Source: an uncultured Selenomonas sp.
GTDB taxonomy: Bacteria; Bacillota; Negativicutes; Selenomonadales; Selenomonadaceae
Direction: 5' to 3'
Assembly (NCBI GenBank): GCA_934202005.1
Contig: CAKPXP010000020.1
Span: 1 to 31,441 of the forward strand
Length of the DNA stretch: 31,441 bases
Positions 7,137 through 15,738 of the stretch are shown here, one piece after another; the first letter of the stretch is position 1, and each line of letters starts with the position of its first letter. The translations under genes and the position numbers were made by a program. The notes under the pieces are model-generated. The model saw only the letters and a program-made list of their open reading frames with translations. It searched no databases and was not told the DNA's origin.

Positions 7137-7606
7137 AGGAACACCTCACAGTAAAGACGGACGATACGCTCTCCCGCCAGCAGACCGAGCAGGCCGCCCG
7201 CCGCGAGAAACGGGCCGAACGGCAGCGTCGCCCGCCGCCCCGCGCCGCGGCAAAGCAGGAAAAGCGCCGCGAAACTGCCGAGGAGGAACGCCGCGAAGAG
7301 CGCGGGCAGAACCGCTGGCAGCCCCGTCCAGGCACCGATCGCGGCCGCGAGCTTGACATCGCCGCCGCCCATGCCGCCGCGGCTCAGGCGGTACACCAAG
7401 AGGAAAAGCCCACCGCCGAACGCCGCGCCCGCGAGTGACGAGGCGAGCGGCGCGAGCACACCAAGCGCGCTCAGTAAAAGCCCCAGCGCGCCGAGCGGCA
7501 GAACCAGACGGTCAGGCAGATAGCCTGTGCGCACATCCACGACTGCCAGGCGCAGCAAAACGCCGCCGTAGATGAGCGCAGCGAACAGGAAGGGAAGCCG
7601 CTCCAT
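7133..7606 (-). CDS. pilD: Prepilin peptidase PilD, short form (A24 family)
   Basis: 157 aa from the ATG at 7606; a GTG sits directly before it, and the pilA stop precedes both. A membrane aspartyl protease that cuts the leader of prepilins at the cytoplasmic face. The two expected aspartate regions are VVDVRTGYLPDRL (D24) and GGMGGGDVKL (D83), set among about six membrane helices. It lacks the N-terminal cysteine-containing methyltransferase domain of full-length PilD (usually 250-290 aa), so it should cleave but may not N-methylate pilins. It follows its substrate gene pilA. Confidence 0.92.
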   Translation of the reverse strand: MERLPFLFAALIYGGVLLRLAVVDVRTGYLPDRLVLPLGALGLLLSALGVLAPLASSLAGAAFGGGLFLLVYRLSRGGMGGGDVKLAAAIGAWTGLPAVLPALFAAFLLGSFAALFLLCRGAGRRATLPFGPFLAAGGLLGLLAGERIVRLYCEVFL

Positions 7607-7609
7607 CAC

Positions 7610-8056
7610 TCACTGCCCCTGGCCGCTGCTCGCGCCGCTGGAGCTGCCAGTACTGCCAGTGCGCGCAGGCAGGAAGGACTCTGCCGTCTTGCCATCGCAC
7701 GTCGCGCGCGGATTGCCGTTGGTCGTCACTTGCAGCAGCTGATATGTGCTCTGCTTGACCTCTTGCTCTGTACCATCGATGATGACGGTACTTCCTATCG
7801 GCGGCTTAACGCTGCCGATGTTCTCCACATACGCATCGAGGGAATCGATGCCTCCGACCTTAGGCGGCACGCCCTTCTCCGCCTCGTACATCATAACCGC
7901 CGCATCGAGCATCTGCAGATCCGCCGCTACCTTCTGCGTGCGGCTGACCGCCAGCACATGGGAGACCTTCGGCGCCGCGACCGCCGCGAGCAAGCCGATG
8001 ATTGTCAGTGCAAGCATCAGTTCGATGAGGGAATAACCCCTTTCATTTCCAAACAT
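7610..8056 (-). CDS. pilA: Major-pilin candidate PilA (type IV pilin/PulG-like)
   Basis: 148 aa. MFGNERG then YSLIELMLALTIIGLL: a textbook type IVa leader with cleavage after Gly7, Glu at +5 and a long hydrophobic helix. The mature part has one heptad-rich helix (VAADLQMLDAAVMMYEAEKG), then a beta region and a Ser/Gly/Gln-rich tail. It contains a single cysteine, so no disulfide-bonded D-loop. Start chosen at the ATG 8056 because GGAGGTGG lies five bases upstream; an in-frame GTG at 8074 is inside that site. It is the only operon member with the full consensus leader and a pilin-sized body, so it is the best candidate for the fibre subunit. Confidence 0.88.
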   Translation of the reverse strand: MFGNERGYSLIELMLALTIIGLLAAVAAPKVSHVLAVSRTQKVAADLQMLDAAVMMYEAEKGVPPKVGGIDSLDAYVENIGSVKPPIGSTVIIDGTEQEVKQSTYQLLQVTTNGNPRATCDGKTAESFLPARTGSTGSSSGASSGQGQ

Positions 8057-8084
8057 CCTGCCACCTCCAGGCACCTGCCCGCCG

Positions 8085-9314
8085 TCAGACGAGCAGCATC
8101 ATATTGAGCAGCGGCAGCGATACCGCCGCTACGAATCCACCGACGAGCGCGAAAACGATGAGATACGCGGACGGCTCCGCGAGAGCCTGGAGCCGCGCCG
8201 CGTGATGCTCCGCCAGCATCTGTGCGTAGTCCGCGCCATGATCGAGCATCTCCTGCAGGCAGCCGCCCGTCTCCCCCGCGCGCAGGAACTCGATCAAAAG
8301 CGACGGCAGCGTCCGCTCGCCCGCAAGGAGTTCCGTGAGAGAAAACCCCTGACGAATGCCTGCAGCAACAGCGAGCAGGCGCTGCCGCATATACCGGCTC
8401 CCCGTGACCGCCGCCGTCTCCCGCGCCGCCTCATCGAGAGAAATGCCGCAGGAGATGAGCATCGAGAGCGCGCGAAATACCTGCAGCCACAATACCTCCC
8501 GGCGCAGTTCTCCGAAAAGCGGCAAAGAAAACCGCAGCCGTTCTACTGCTGCGGCGACGCGCGGCAGACGAAACAGCAGGAAAAGCAGAACCCCCGTGAA
8601 CACGCTCCCTGCGAGCAGCAGCGGCCATGACGTCTGCACAAAGGCGCTCCACGAGAGCAACAGGCGCGTCGGCCACGGCACCTCAGCCTGCAGGCTCAGG
8701 AGCAGAGAGGAGAGCGCAGGCATCACGACGAGCGTCAGGAAGATGCCGAGGCCTACCGTCTCGATGAACAGGACCGAAGGATAGAGGAGCGCCGTCTTGA
8801 GTTTCTCGCGGCTGCGGCGCGACTGCTCGAGCCATGCCGCGAGCTGCAGCATCATCTCCGGCAAGCGTCCCGACTGCTCGCCGACGCGCACGAGCGCGGC
8901 GGAAAGGCGGGAGAACACCTGCGGCTGCGCCGCAAGCAGTTCCGAGAACGCCTTCCCCGCCGCAAGCCCTGCCGCAAGCTCCCGCAGCAGCGCAGCGTAA
9001 CCATCAGACCGGCTACCCGCGAGCGATTGCAGGCTCTCGTAGAGCGGCAGCCCGGCGCGGAGCAGTACGGCAAGCTGGCGGCAGAGCAGTGCTTCCTCCC
9101 CGCGCCGCCGCGTCAGGAAACATCCGCGCCCCACAAAATCGCCGACGCTCTGCCGCAGGCGCAGCAAAGCATCCTGCCGCTTCGGCCGCAGCGAGGAAAC
9201 AAAGAGCCCCCTCTCCCGCACCGCTGCGAGCGCCTCGCGGGCCGAACCAGCCGCGATCTCGCCTGCGACCTCCCCGCCGTCAAGGCGATGCGCCCGATAG
9301 GTGAATACCACCAT
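8085..9314 (-). CDS. pilC: Type IV pilus platform protein PilC/GspF
   Basis: 409 aa from the ATG at 9314, which follows GGAGGAGGTG; an upstream in-frame extension has no such site. Two T2SSF domains: the first around residues 70-190 (LLCRQLAVLLRAGLPLYESL) and the second near 275-395 (VFRALSMLISCGISLDEAA), with three membrane helices. PilC is the inner-membrane rotor on which PilB and PilT act. It overlaps pilT by 35 nt, consistent with coupled synthesis. Confidence 0.93.
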   Translation of the reverse strand: MVVFTYRAHRLDGGEVAGEIAAGSAREALAAVRERGLFVSSLRPKRQDALLRLRQSVGDFVGRGCFLTRRRGEEALLCRQLAVLLRAGLPLYESLQSLAGSRSDGYAALLRELAAGLAAGKAFSELLAAQPQVFSRLSAALVRVGEQSGRLPEMMLQLAAWLEQSRRSREKLKTALLYPSVLFIETVGLGIFLTLVVMPALSSLLLSLQAEVPWPTRLLLSWSAFVQTSWPLLLAGSVFTGVLLFLLFRLPRVAAAVERLRFSLPLFGELRREVLWLQVFRALSMLISCGISLDEAARETAAVTGSRYMRQRLLAVAAGIRQGFSLTELLAGERTLPSLLIEFLRAGETGGCLQEMLDHGADYAQMLAEHHAARLQALAEPSAYLIVFALVGGFVAAVSLPLLNMMLLV

Positions 9315-10350
9315 CCCGCACCTCCTCCATGAGTGCCTCATACCCGCAGCGCGTCAGTTTGCCCGCTTGCAGCAGCCGCCTGCCCTCCGCCGCGAACGTC
9401 GTCATGCCCTCGCGCCGCCCCGCGAGCATGGCCGAGGGTATCTGGCGCTCCTCGCCATCGTGGATCATGCGGCAGATCGCGGGTGTCCGCAGCAGCACCT
9501 CGAACACCGCCTGCCGCCCTGACGTTCCCGCGACGAGCTGCTGCGCGGCAATGGCCGTCACCGCTGCCGCGAACGCTGCCCGCGCCGCCGCCCGTTCCTC
9601 CGCGGGGAAGAAATCAGCGAGCCGCTGCACCGCCTCCGCCGCCGTCCGCGCGTGCAGCGTCGAGAGCACGAGCATGCCCGCCTCCGCCGCCGCGAGCGCC
9701 GCCCGGACAGCCGCGACGTCGCGCAGCTCTGTCACGAGCAGGACATCCGGATCCTCGCGCAGCGCACTGCGCAGCGCCTCCGAGAACGAGAGGAAATCCC
9801 GGCCGAGCTCTCGCTGATGGATGAGACTTCCCGACGCCTCGCAGAGATACTCAATGGGATCCTCGAACGTGATCACATGCAGGCCGCGGCGCTCGCTATC
9901 CGCGGCCGCAGCCGTGAGCGCCATGAGCAACGACGCCAGGGACGTCGTCTTACCCGAGCCAACGCGCCCCGTCACGAGAATGAGTCCGTGCCGCGCCTGC
10001 GCGAGCGAGCAAAAACCGGGCGGCGCGCCGATCTCCGCGAGCGTGGGGATGCGCGCGGGCAGCAGGCGCAGCGTCAGAGCCATCCCTCCTCGCACGAGAT
10101 ACGCGTTTCCGCGCAGCCGCCGCCCCGCGTGCGTGAGCGCGAAATCCACGCCAGTGCGCACCTCCTGGAGGCGCGTTCGAACATCTCCCCTCGCATCGAG
10201 CCACGCCGCAAGCTCTTTAGAGGAGACCCCCGGCAAGGCGTAGAATCGCCCCTCCACGCGCAGGAACGACGGCGCGCCCGATGTGAGATGGAGATCCGAC
10301 GCCTCGCGTCGCACCATCTCATCGAGGAGAGAAACCATCACCTCAACCAT
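9280..10350 (-). CDS. pilT: Type IV pilus retraction ATPase PilT
   Basis: 356 aa, normal for PilT. Walker A GRVGSGKTTS (128-137), Asp box TFEDPIEY (161-168), Walker B DPDVLLVTELRD (200-211) and His box STLHARTA (230-237). In the Walker B segment the usual GE[ML]RD has Thr207 in place of Gly. The C-terminal AIRNLIRE region is present in altered form (AICRMIHD), followed by QIPSAMLAGRREGM, as in PilT. It would power pilus retraction. The start at 10350 is chosen by spacing; an ATG at 10338 has its GAGGTG directly adjacent. Overlaps pilB by 8 nt. Confidence 0.9.
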   Translation of the reverse strand: MVEVMVSLLDEMVRREASDLHLTSGAPSFLRVEGRFYALPGVSSKELAAWLDARGDVRTRLQEVRTGVDFALTHAGRRLRGNAYLVRGGMALTLRLLPARIPTLAEIGAPPGFCSLAQARHGLILVTGRVGSGKTTSLASLLMALTAAAADSERRGLHVITFEDPIEYLCEASGSLIHQRELGRDFLSFSEALRSALREDPDVLLVTELRDVAAVRAALAAAEAGMLVLSTLHARTAAEAVQRLADFFPAEERAAARAAFAAAVTAIAAQQLVAGTSGRQAVFEVLLRTPAICRMIHDGEERQIPSAMLAGRREGMTTFAAEGRRLLQAGKLTRCGYEALMEEVRDGGIHLSGASP

Positions 10351-11620
10351 AGAGCACGCGCCTCACTTCCGCCGCCGTCGTCAACCCCGCGAGCACCTTC
10401 CGCCGCCCATCCGCACGCAGCGACTGACGCCCCGACCGCGCGGCCAGCGTCCGAAGCTCCGTCAGGCTGGTGCCGCGCAGGAGCGCGCGGCGCAGCACAT
10501 CATCGAGCACGAGCACCTCCTGCAGCGCCAGCCTCCCCCGGTATCCCGTTCCGTGGCATGCCGCGCACCCCGCGCCACGCCGCACCGCGCGCCCTGCCAG
10601 TCCTTCATCGCCCAGCATCAGCGCTTCCTCCACCGAGAGTGCTGCCGTCTCGCAGCACGCGGGACAGACGCGCCGCACGAGACGCTGCGCGACCACGCCC
10701 TTGAGCGTCGCCGCCAGGAGATACGGCGCGAGCCCCATCTCGAGCAAACGATACACCGCGCTGCACGCATCCTCCGTATGCAGTGTGGAAAAGACGCGGT
10801 GCCCCGTCAGCGCCGCCTGCAGGGAAAGCTCCGCTGTCACATCATCCCGCATCTCGCCCACGACGATCGTATCGGCATCGAGGCGCAGCACATGGCGCAG
10901 CGCCTCGGCAAACGAGAGACCGCCCGCCTCCCGGATCGGCACCTGCGTCACGCCGTCCAATCGATACTCCACGGGATCGTCGAGCGTCACGATGCTCCCC
11001 TGCGCCGACTGGAGCTCCGCCAGCACCGCGTAGAGGCTCGTCGTCTTGCCCGAGCCCATCGGCCCTGCGAAGACGACAAATCCCGACGGCGCGCGGCACA
11101 ACGCGCGCAGCGCCGCCTCGTTCTCCGCTGTGAACCCGAGCTCCCCGACGCGGCGCACCTCGCCGCCGTGCGCGAGCAGGCGCAGCACGAGGCACTCGCC
11201 CTCCACCGTCGGCATCGTCGCCACGCGCACATCGGCTGCCCGCCCCTCGCGCGCAAAGGAGAAATGACCGTCCTGCGGCCGGCGCTGCTCATTCAGCACG
11301 AGTCCCGCGAGCACCTTGACGCGAGAAAGAAAAACGGCATAAACCCTTTTTGGAAAAGGTTCATGCCGTACCTGAAGAAGCCCGTCCACGCGGACACGGA
11401 TGCGCACACCGCCCGTCTGCGGCTCGAAGTGAAGATCGCTCGCGCCCTCCGCGAGCGCCTCGCCGAGCGTGAAGTCGACGAGACGCTCGACAGCCGACAC
11501 CGCGGGAAGCGCACGCGCGGCAGCAGGGCCGCCCGCGCGCATCGAAGCGCGCTGCAGCCCGACCTCGCGCAGCACCTGCTGCACGAGCTGGTGAAACAGT
11601 TCCGCCTGCCGTTCCGCCAT
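10343..11620 (-). CDS. pilB: Type IV pilus extension ATPase PilB/GspE
   Basis: 425 aa from the ATG at 11620 (GGAGG six bases upstream); upstream ATGs lack this. Walker A GPMGSGKTTS (186-195), Asp box LDDPVEY (213-219), Walker B with GEMRD (248-259), His box STLHTED (278-284), and a zinc-binding pair of CxxC motifs (C319/C322 and C352/C355). It powers pilus assembly in the cytoplasm. At 425 aa it lacks most or all of the N-terminal MshEN/N1 region of proteobacterial PilB (about 560 aa) and is nearer to GspE/ComGA size. First gene of the operon, preceded by a 5' leader with a family A remnant. Confidence 0.93.
   Translation of the reverse strand: MAERQAELFHQLVQQVLREVGLQRASMRAGGPAAARALPAVSAVERLVDFTLGEALAEGASDLHFEPQTGGVRIRVRVDGLLQVRHEPFPKRVYAVFLSRVKVLAGLVLNEQRRPQDGHFSFAREGRAADVRVATMPTVEGECLVLRLLAHGGEVRRVGELGFTAENEAALRALCRAPSGFVVFAGPMGSGKTTSLYAVLAELQSAQGSIVTLDDPVEYRLDGVTQVPIREAGGLSFAEALRHVLRLDADTIVVGEMRDDVTAELSLQAALTGHRVFSTLHTEDACSAVYRLLEMGLAPYLLAATLKGVVAQRLVRRVCPACCETAALSVEEALMLGDEGLAGRAVRRGAGCAACHGTGYRGRLALQEVLVLDDVLRRALLRGTSLTELRTLAARSGRQSLRADGRRKVLAGLTTAAEVRRVLYG
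11335..11368 (-). other. Hairpin inside the pilB reading frame
   Basis: CGGCATGAACC and GGGTTTATGCCG on the minus strand pair around a T/A-rich loop, giving about 11 pairs (one G-U) extendable by T-A pairs. It lies within the region coding the EPFPKRVYAVF segment of PilB, and the flanking patch is more A/T-rich than the surrounding gene. It could pause polymerase or ribosomes, or be fortuitous. Confidence 0.45.
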
Positions 11621-11651
11621 AGCGATCCTCCGCTGTAACATCCTGTCCTGA

Positions 11652-11679
11652 GGAACCGCTGAAGGAATCAATGGTCCCC
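11652..11679 (+). repeat. Family A remnant in the pilB leader
   Basis: GGAACCGCTGA followed closely by AATCAATGGTCCC: the two ends of the family A element with nearly all of the interior missing. It lies between the pilB promoter and its start codon, so it is part of the untranslated leader. Confidence 0.6.
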
Positions 11680-11773
11680 TAGCAATGCCGCCCCAGCAAT
11701 GACGCGCCTTGCGCGTCAGCCTGGCGGCCTCTATCCGACAGACATCCCATACAAACATCTGTCCACGAATATT

Positions 11774-11802
11774 ATTATAGCGAATCTTAACGTGAATTTC
11801 AA
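11774..11802 (-). promoter_or_regulatory. Promoter of the pil operon
   Basis: Minus-strand -35 TTGAAA (11797-11802), 17-bp spacer, -10 TATAAT (11774-11779): a near-perfect sigma-70-type promoter. Transcription would begin near 11767, leaving a leader of about 150 nt before pilB. The rest of 11803-12008, between this promoter and the ppx-like gene, is A/T-rich and must hold the rightward promoter, but no hexamer pair there was convincing. Confidence 0.8.
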
Positions 11803-12008
11803 TATATTCTATACAGATTATTTATTTTTTCGCGTGTTGTTACAGGATATATGATGCCCCTTTCCGCACTCTTTTTTTACAAATTATTTACAATTCATTC
11901 ACACCCCCGCGTCCCAATCGGTGTATGCTTCATCTTATGGCCATCCGGCAGGATTTTCCTTTTCTGTGGCGAAATGGTCATAAAGAACATGAGAAAGGAT
12001 TGGATTGC

Positions 12009-13532
12009 ATGGCTGCGAAAAATCTTTTCGGCGTCATCTACATGTCGACCGCAAAACTCGAGATGCTCATCGTGAGCCTGAAACCGCTGCACGTCGTGGA
12101 GCACATGGCTTCGGCGAAGTTCGTGCAGCGCATGGACAAGTCGAAGATCTACCAAAGCGAGATGGGAAAAATCGTCTTTTCCCTTCAGGGGTTCCAGCAG
12201 GTGCTCAAAGACTACGGCGTGAAACGCTACCACTTCTGGGCCAGTCAGCAGCTCATCGACGATGTCACAGCGCGCTACCTCGCCGAGCAGATCGAGGTGC
12301 GCACAGGACTCGAGGTGACCTGGCTGAGCACGAGCCAGATCAATTTCCTGCGCGCGACGGCGCTCATGGGCGGCACGAAGCTCTTCCACAAGATCGCGGA
12401 GCGTTCGACATATCTGCTCTCCATCGGTTCGGTCGCCGCGACGCTCTCGCATTTCGACCACGGTCGTTTCGTCCACGCCTGGAACATCGGGCTGGGGTAT
12501 CTCGAGATCGACCAGCTGACGAATGATCTCCGCCATGCCGCGACCGACGTCAGCGGCATCGTCAGCGACTACATCGGCTCGAAGCTGCAGGCACTGCGCC
12601 ACCGGCTGGAGGCTGAGGATCAGGAGGCAAACCTGATCCTGCAGGATTTCTCCCATTTCAACGATATGCTGCTGCAGCCGGGCGAGGACATCGCACCGAT
12701 GACGCAGCAGCAGTTCCAGGCCATCGAGCAGGACAACCTGCACGCATCGCAGGAATATCTGCGCCACCATTTCAAAATGGATGAGACAGCGGCCTCGCGC
12801 GTGATTCCCTCCCTGCTAATGATCCGCCAGATCATCTCCATGACGCATGCGGGCCACCTCTTTCTGACGCGCCTCAACATCCTGAACGGTCTCGCGCTGC
12901 ATCAGGCGGCGAAGGACGGCTTCCTCAAGACAGACTTCGACGACATCATCCGCACGGTGGCGGAGAACCGTGCGCGGCGCTATCAGTCGGACGACGCGCA
13001 CCGCGCCATCACGTTGAAACTCGCGCTGCACCTCTACGACCAGCTAAGGAAGCTGCACCGCCTCGGACAACGTGAGCGCCTGCTGCTCGAAATCGGCGTG
13101 CGGCTCGAAGATCTGGGGAATTTCATTCAGGCGCACGGGCACTACCGCCACTCCGCCTACATCATCGAGGCGAATCCCGTCATCGGCCTCTCAGACGATG
13201 AGAACGAGATCATCGCGGAGATCGCGCGCTATCACAGCGCGGAAGCGCCCGAGGTCCGCCAGCACCATTACAGCCACCTCGGCGCAGATATCCAGATGAC
13301 AGTCGCCAAGCTCGTCGCCATCGTGCGCCTGGCCGACGCGATGGACGACTCCCGCCAGCAGAAAATCAAAAGCATCAGCGTCTCCGTCCGCGAGGACGCT
13401 GTCACCATCACGGCCCACTCGATGGAGAACCTCGCGCTCGAAGAATGGGCCTTCCAGCGCAAGGCAAAGCTGTTCCGCGAGGTCTACGGCATCTCCGCCG
13501 TGCTCAAGCAGAGGAGGAGTCTCAAGAAATGA
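12009..13532 (+). CDS. Degenerate Ppx/GppA-HD protein (probable pseudoenzyme)
   Basis: 507 aa. It has the layout of long exopolyphosphatases: two actin-like lobes (about 1-310) and an HD-type C-terminal domain. The catalytic motifs are lost. Where active Ppx has the phosphate-binding DLGSNS there is YMSTAK (11-16); where it has SGEREA with the catalytic Glu there is STSQIN (107-112); where it has DTGGASTE there is SIGSVAAT (138-145). In the HD part the usual LLHDIG is RLEDLG (about 365-370), although HGHYRHSAYII is kept. The reading frame is intact, so the gene appears maintained for a non-catalytic role. The start at 12009 follows GAAAGGA; an upstream ATG at 11925 is less likely. The stop overlaps the ppk start (ATGA), so translation of the two is coupled; a role in controlling Ppk or sensing polyphosphate is inferred. 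Confidence 0.8.
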   Translation: MAAKNLFGVIYMSTAKLEMLIVSLKPLHVVEHMASAKFVQRMDKSKIYQSEMGKIVFSLQGFQQVLKDYGVKRYHFWASQQLIDDVTARYLAEQIEVRTGLEVTWLSTSQINFLRATALMGGTKLFHKIAERSTYLLSIGSVAATLSHFDHGRFVHAWNIGLGYLEIDQLTNDLRHAATDVSGIVSDYIGSKLQALRHRLEAEDQEANLILQDFSHFNDMLLQPGEDIAPMTQQQFQAIEQDNLHASQEYLRHHFKMDETAASRVIPSLLMIRQIISMTHAGHLFLTRLNILNGLALHQAAKDGFLKTDFDDIIRTVAENRARRYQSDDAHRAITLKLALHLYDQLRKLHRLGQRERLLLEIGVRLEDLGNFIQAHGHYRHSAYIIEANPVIGLSDDENEIIAEIARYHSAEAPEVRQHHYSHLGADIQMTVAKLVAIVRLADAMDDSRQQKIKSISVSVREDAVTITAHSMENLALEEWAFQRKAKLFREVYGISAVLKQRRSLKK

Positions 13533-15685
13533 GCGAGATAAAGAAAAAATACACGAAGCCCGAATATTATACGAACCGCGAGCTGAGCTGGCTGGATTTC
13601 AACGCCCGCGTGCTCGAGGAGGCCCGGAATACCGGCAACCCGCTGCTCGAGCGCCTGAACTTCCTCGGCATCACGCAGAGCAACGTCGACGAGTTCTTCA
13701 TGGTGCGCGTCGCCTCGCTCTACAAGCTCGCCGCCGGCGGCGTGCAGTCCGTGGACAGCTCGGGCATGACGGCCGCGGCGCAGATCCGCGCCATCTCGGA
13801 GTGCGAGCATGAGGCCGTAGCCGAGCGCTACAACATCTACAACAAAGCCCTGCTGCCAGAGCTAGAACGCGAGGGCATCCATATCCGCCGCATCAAAGAT
13901 CTGACGGATCGGCAGTACGACGTCCTCCGCCGCTTCTACGACGACGAGATCTATCCCGTGCTCACACCGATGGCGGATGATTCCTCGCGTCCCTTCCCCT
14001 TCCTGAAAAACGACTCGCTGAACATCGCGGTGCAGCTCGTCGATGACACCACGCAGGACAAGAAATTCGCGACCGTGCGCGTGCCGGATGTCTTCCCCCG
14101 CTTCATCCCGCTCACGGAGGAGGAAAATGCCTTCATCCTCGCGGAGGACGTCATCCGCGAGTTCCTCCACACGTTGTTCCACGGCTTCACGATTGAGAGC
14201 GCCTCCGCCTACCGCGTGACGCGCGATATGGATCTCGACGTAGCGGATCAGGACGCGCCCGACCTCCTGCGCGCCGTGCAGACGCAGCTGCGCGCCCGCG
14301 AGCATGGCTCCGTCATGCGCCTCGAGGTCGAGGCGGGCATGGAGCCGGAGCTCTGCGATCACCTCATCGAGCGGCTCGGCGTCGACGAGAACGCCATCTA
14401 CCACATCCACGGCCCGATCGACCTGACCTTCCTCAAGAAACTGCCGGGGGCCATCGACGGCCACGATGCGCTGCGCTACCAGCCGTTCGAGAGCTACAAG
14501 CATCCCGACCTCACGATGGACGGCAACATCTTCGAGCACATCCGCGCGCAGGACTACCTCATGCAGCACCCCTACGACTCGTTCAGCTCCGTCGTGAACT
14601 TCATCCACCAGGCGGCCACCGACCCGGATGTCCTCGCGATCAAGATGACGCTCTACCGCGTCTCCTCCGGCTCCCCCATCATCAAGTATCTCGGGCAGGC
14701 CGCGCAGGCCGGTAAGCAGGTCACAGTCCTCGTCGAGGTCAAGGCGCGCTTCGACGAGCAGAATAACGTGCGCTGGTCGCGCCAGCTCGAGAAGATGGGC
14801 TGTCATGTCATCTACGGCCTCGTCGGCCTCAAGACGCACTCCAAGATCGCGCTCGTCATCCGCCGCGACGAGGACGGCATCCGCCGCTACCTGCATCTCG
14901 GTACGGGCAACTACAACGATGTCACCGCGCATTTCTACACGGACATGGGGCTTTTCACCTCGGACCGCGACCTCGGCGTCGATGCCTCGAACCTCTTCAA
15001 CATGCTCTCCGGCTACTCGCGGCCGCCGTATTTCCACAAGCTCCACATCTCGCCGCGCTACATCCGCAAGTTCATCTACGAAAAGGTCGACGCGGAGATC
15101 GAGGCCGCCAAAGCGGGTCGGCCGGCCCTTATCAAGATGAAGATGAACTCTCTCTCCGACCCGGATGTCATCGCCAAGCTCTACGAGGCCTCGGCCGCGG
15201 GCGTCAAGATCCAGCTCATCGTGCGCGGCATCTGCTGCCTGCGCACGGGCATCCCGGGCGTCAGTGACAACATCGAGGTGCATTCCATCGTCGGGCGGTT
15301 CCTCGAGCACAGCCGCATCTACTATTTCTATCACGACGGCAACGAGGACGTCTACCTCGCGTCCGCCGACATGATGACGCGCAACCTCGACCGCCGCGTC
15401 GAGCTCCTGTTCCCCGTGGAGCAGGAGGATCTGCATCAGCGCACCATGCGGATCTTCGAGATCATGTGGGCGGACAACGTACAGGCGCGCCTGCTCGTCT
15501 GCGACCGCTTCACGCACATCAACCGCCGCAACCAAGAGCCGCTGAGCAGTCAGGACCGCTTCATCGACCAGGCCGCCCGACAGATTGAAAAGCAGAAAGC
15601 CGCCCGCCGCGAGGCCAAGGAAAACCCGGGCGTCTTCACGCCCATGCAGCGCCACGAAGAAACCATCGAGTCCCCCAGCCGCTGA
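13529..15685 (+). CDS. ppk: Polyphosphate kinase Ppk1
   Basis: 718 aa, full length. It reversibly transfers the ATP gamma-phosphate to inorganic polyphosphate. The N-terminal domain opens with NRELSWLDFNARVLEEA (16-32) and NVDEFFMVR (52-60). The autophosphorylated histidine is H437 in LKTHSK and the second catalytic histidine is H602 in YHDGNEDVY; the phospholipase-D-like folds around them look complete. The start at 13529 has GAGGAGGAG upstream and overlaps the preceding stop by 4 nt; the longer frame reaching back into that gene is not used. The C-terminus is charged (KQKAARREAKEN) and probably disordered. Confidence 0.96.
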   Translation: MSEIKKKYTKPEYYTNRELSWLDFNARVLEEARNTGNPLLERLNFLGITQSNVDEFFMVRVASLYKLAAGGVQSVDSSGMTAAAQIRAISECEHEAVAERYNIYNKALLPELEREGIHIRRIKDLTDRQYDVLRRFYDDEIYPVLTPMADDSSRPFPFLKNDSLNIAVQLVDDTTQDKKFATVRVPDVFPRFIPLTEEENAFILAEDVIREFLHTLFHGFTIESASAYRVTRDMDLDVADQDAPDLLRAVQTQLRAREHGSVMRLEVEAGMEPELCDHLIERLGVDENAIYHIHGPIDLTFLKKLPGAIDGHDALRYQPFESYKHPDLTMDGNIFEHIRAQDYLMQHPYDSFSSVVNFIHQAATDPDVLAIKMTLYRVSSGSPIIKYLGQAAQAGKQVTVLVEVKARFDEQNNVRWSRQLEKMGCHVIYGLVGLKTHSKIALVIRRDEDGIRRYLHLGTGNYNDVTAHFYTDMGLFTSDRDLGVDASNLFNMLSGYSRPPYFHKLHISPRYIRKFIYEKVDAEIEAAKAGRPALIKMKMNSLSDPDVIAKLYEASAAGVKIQLIVRGICCLRTGIPGVSDNIEVHSIVGRFLEHSRIYYFYHDGNEDVYLASADMMTRNLDRRVELLFPVEQEDLHQRTMRIFEIMWADNVQARLLVCDRFTHINRRNQEPLSSQDRFIDQAARQIEKQKAARREAKENPGVFTPMQRHEETIESPSR

Positions 15686-15738
15686 GCCGTCCGGCGCACA
15701 GACGCAGCCCCCCGGACGGACGCGCGGCAATACCATAG

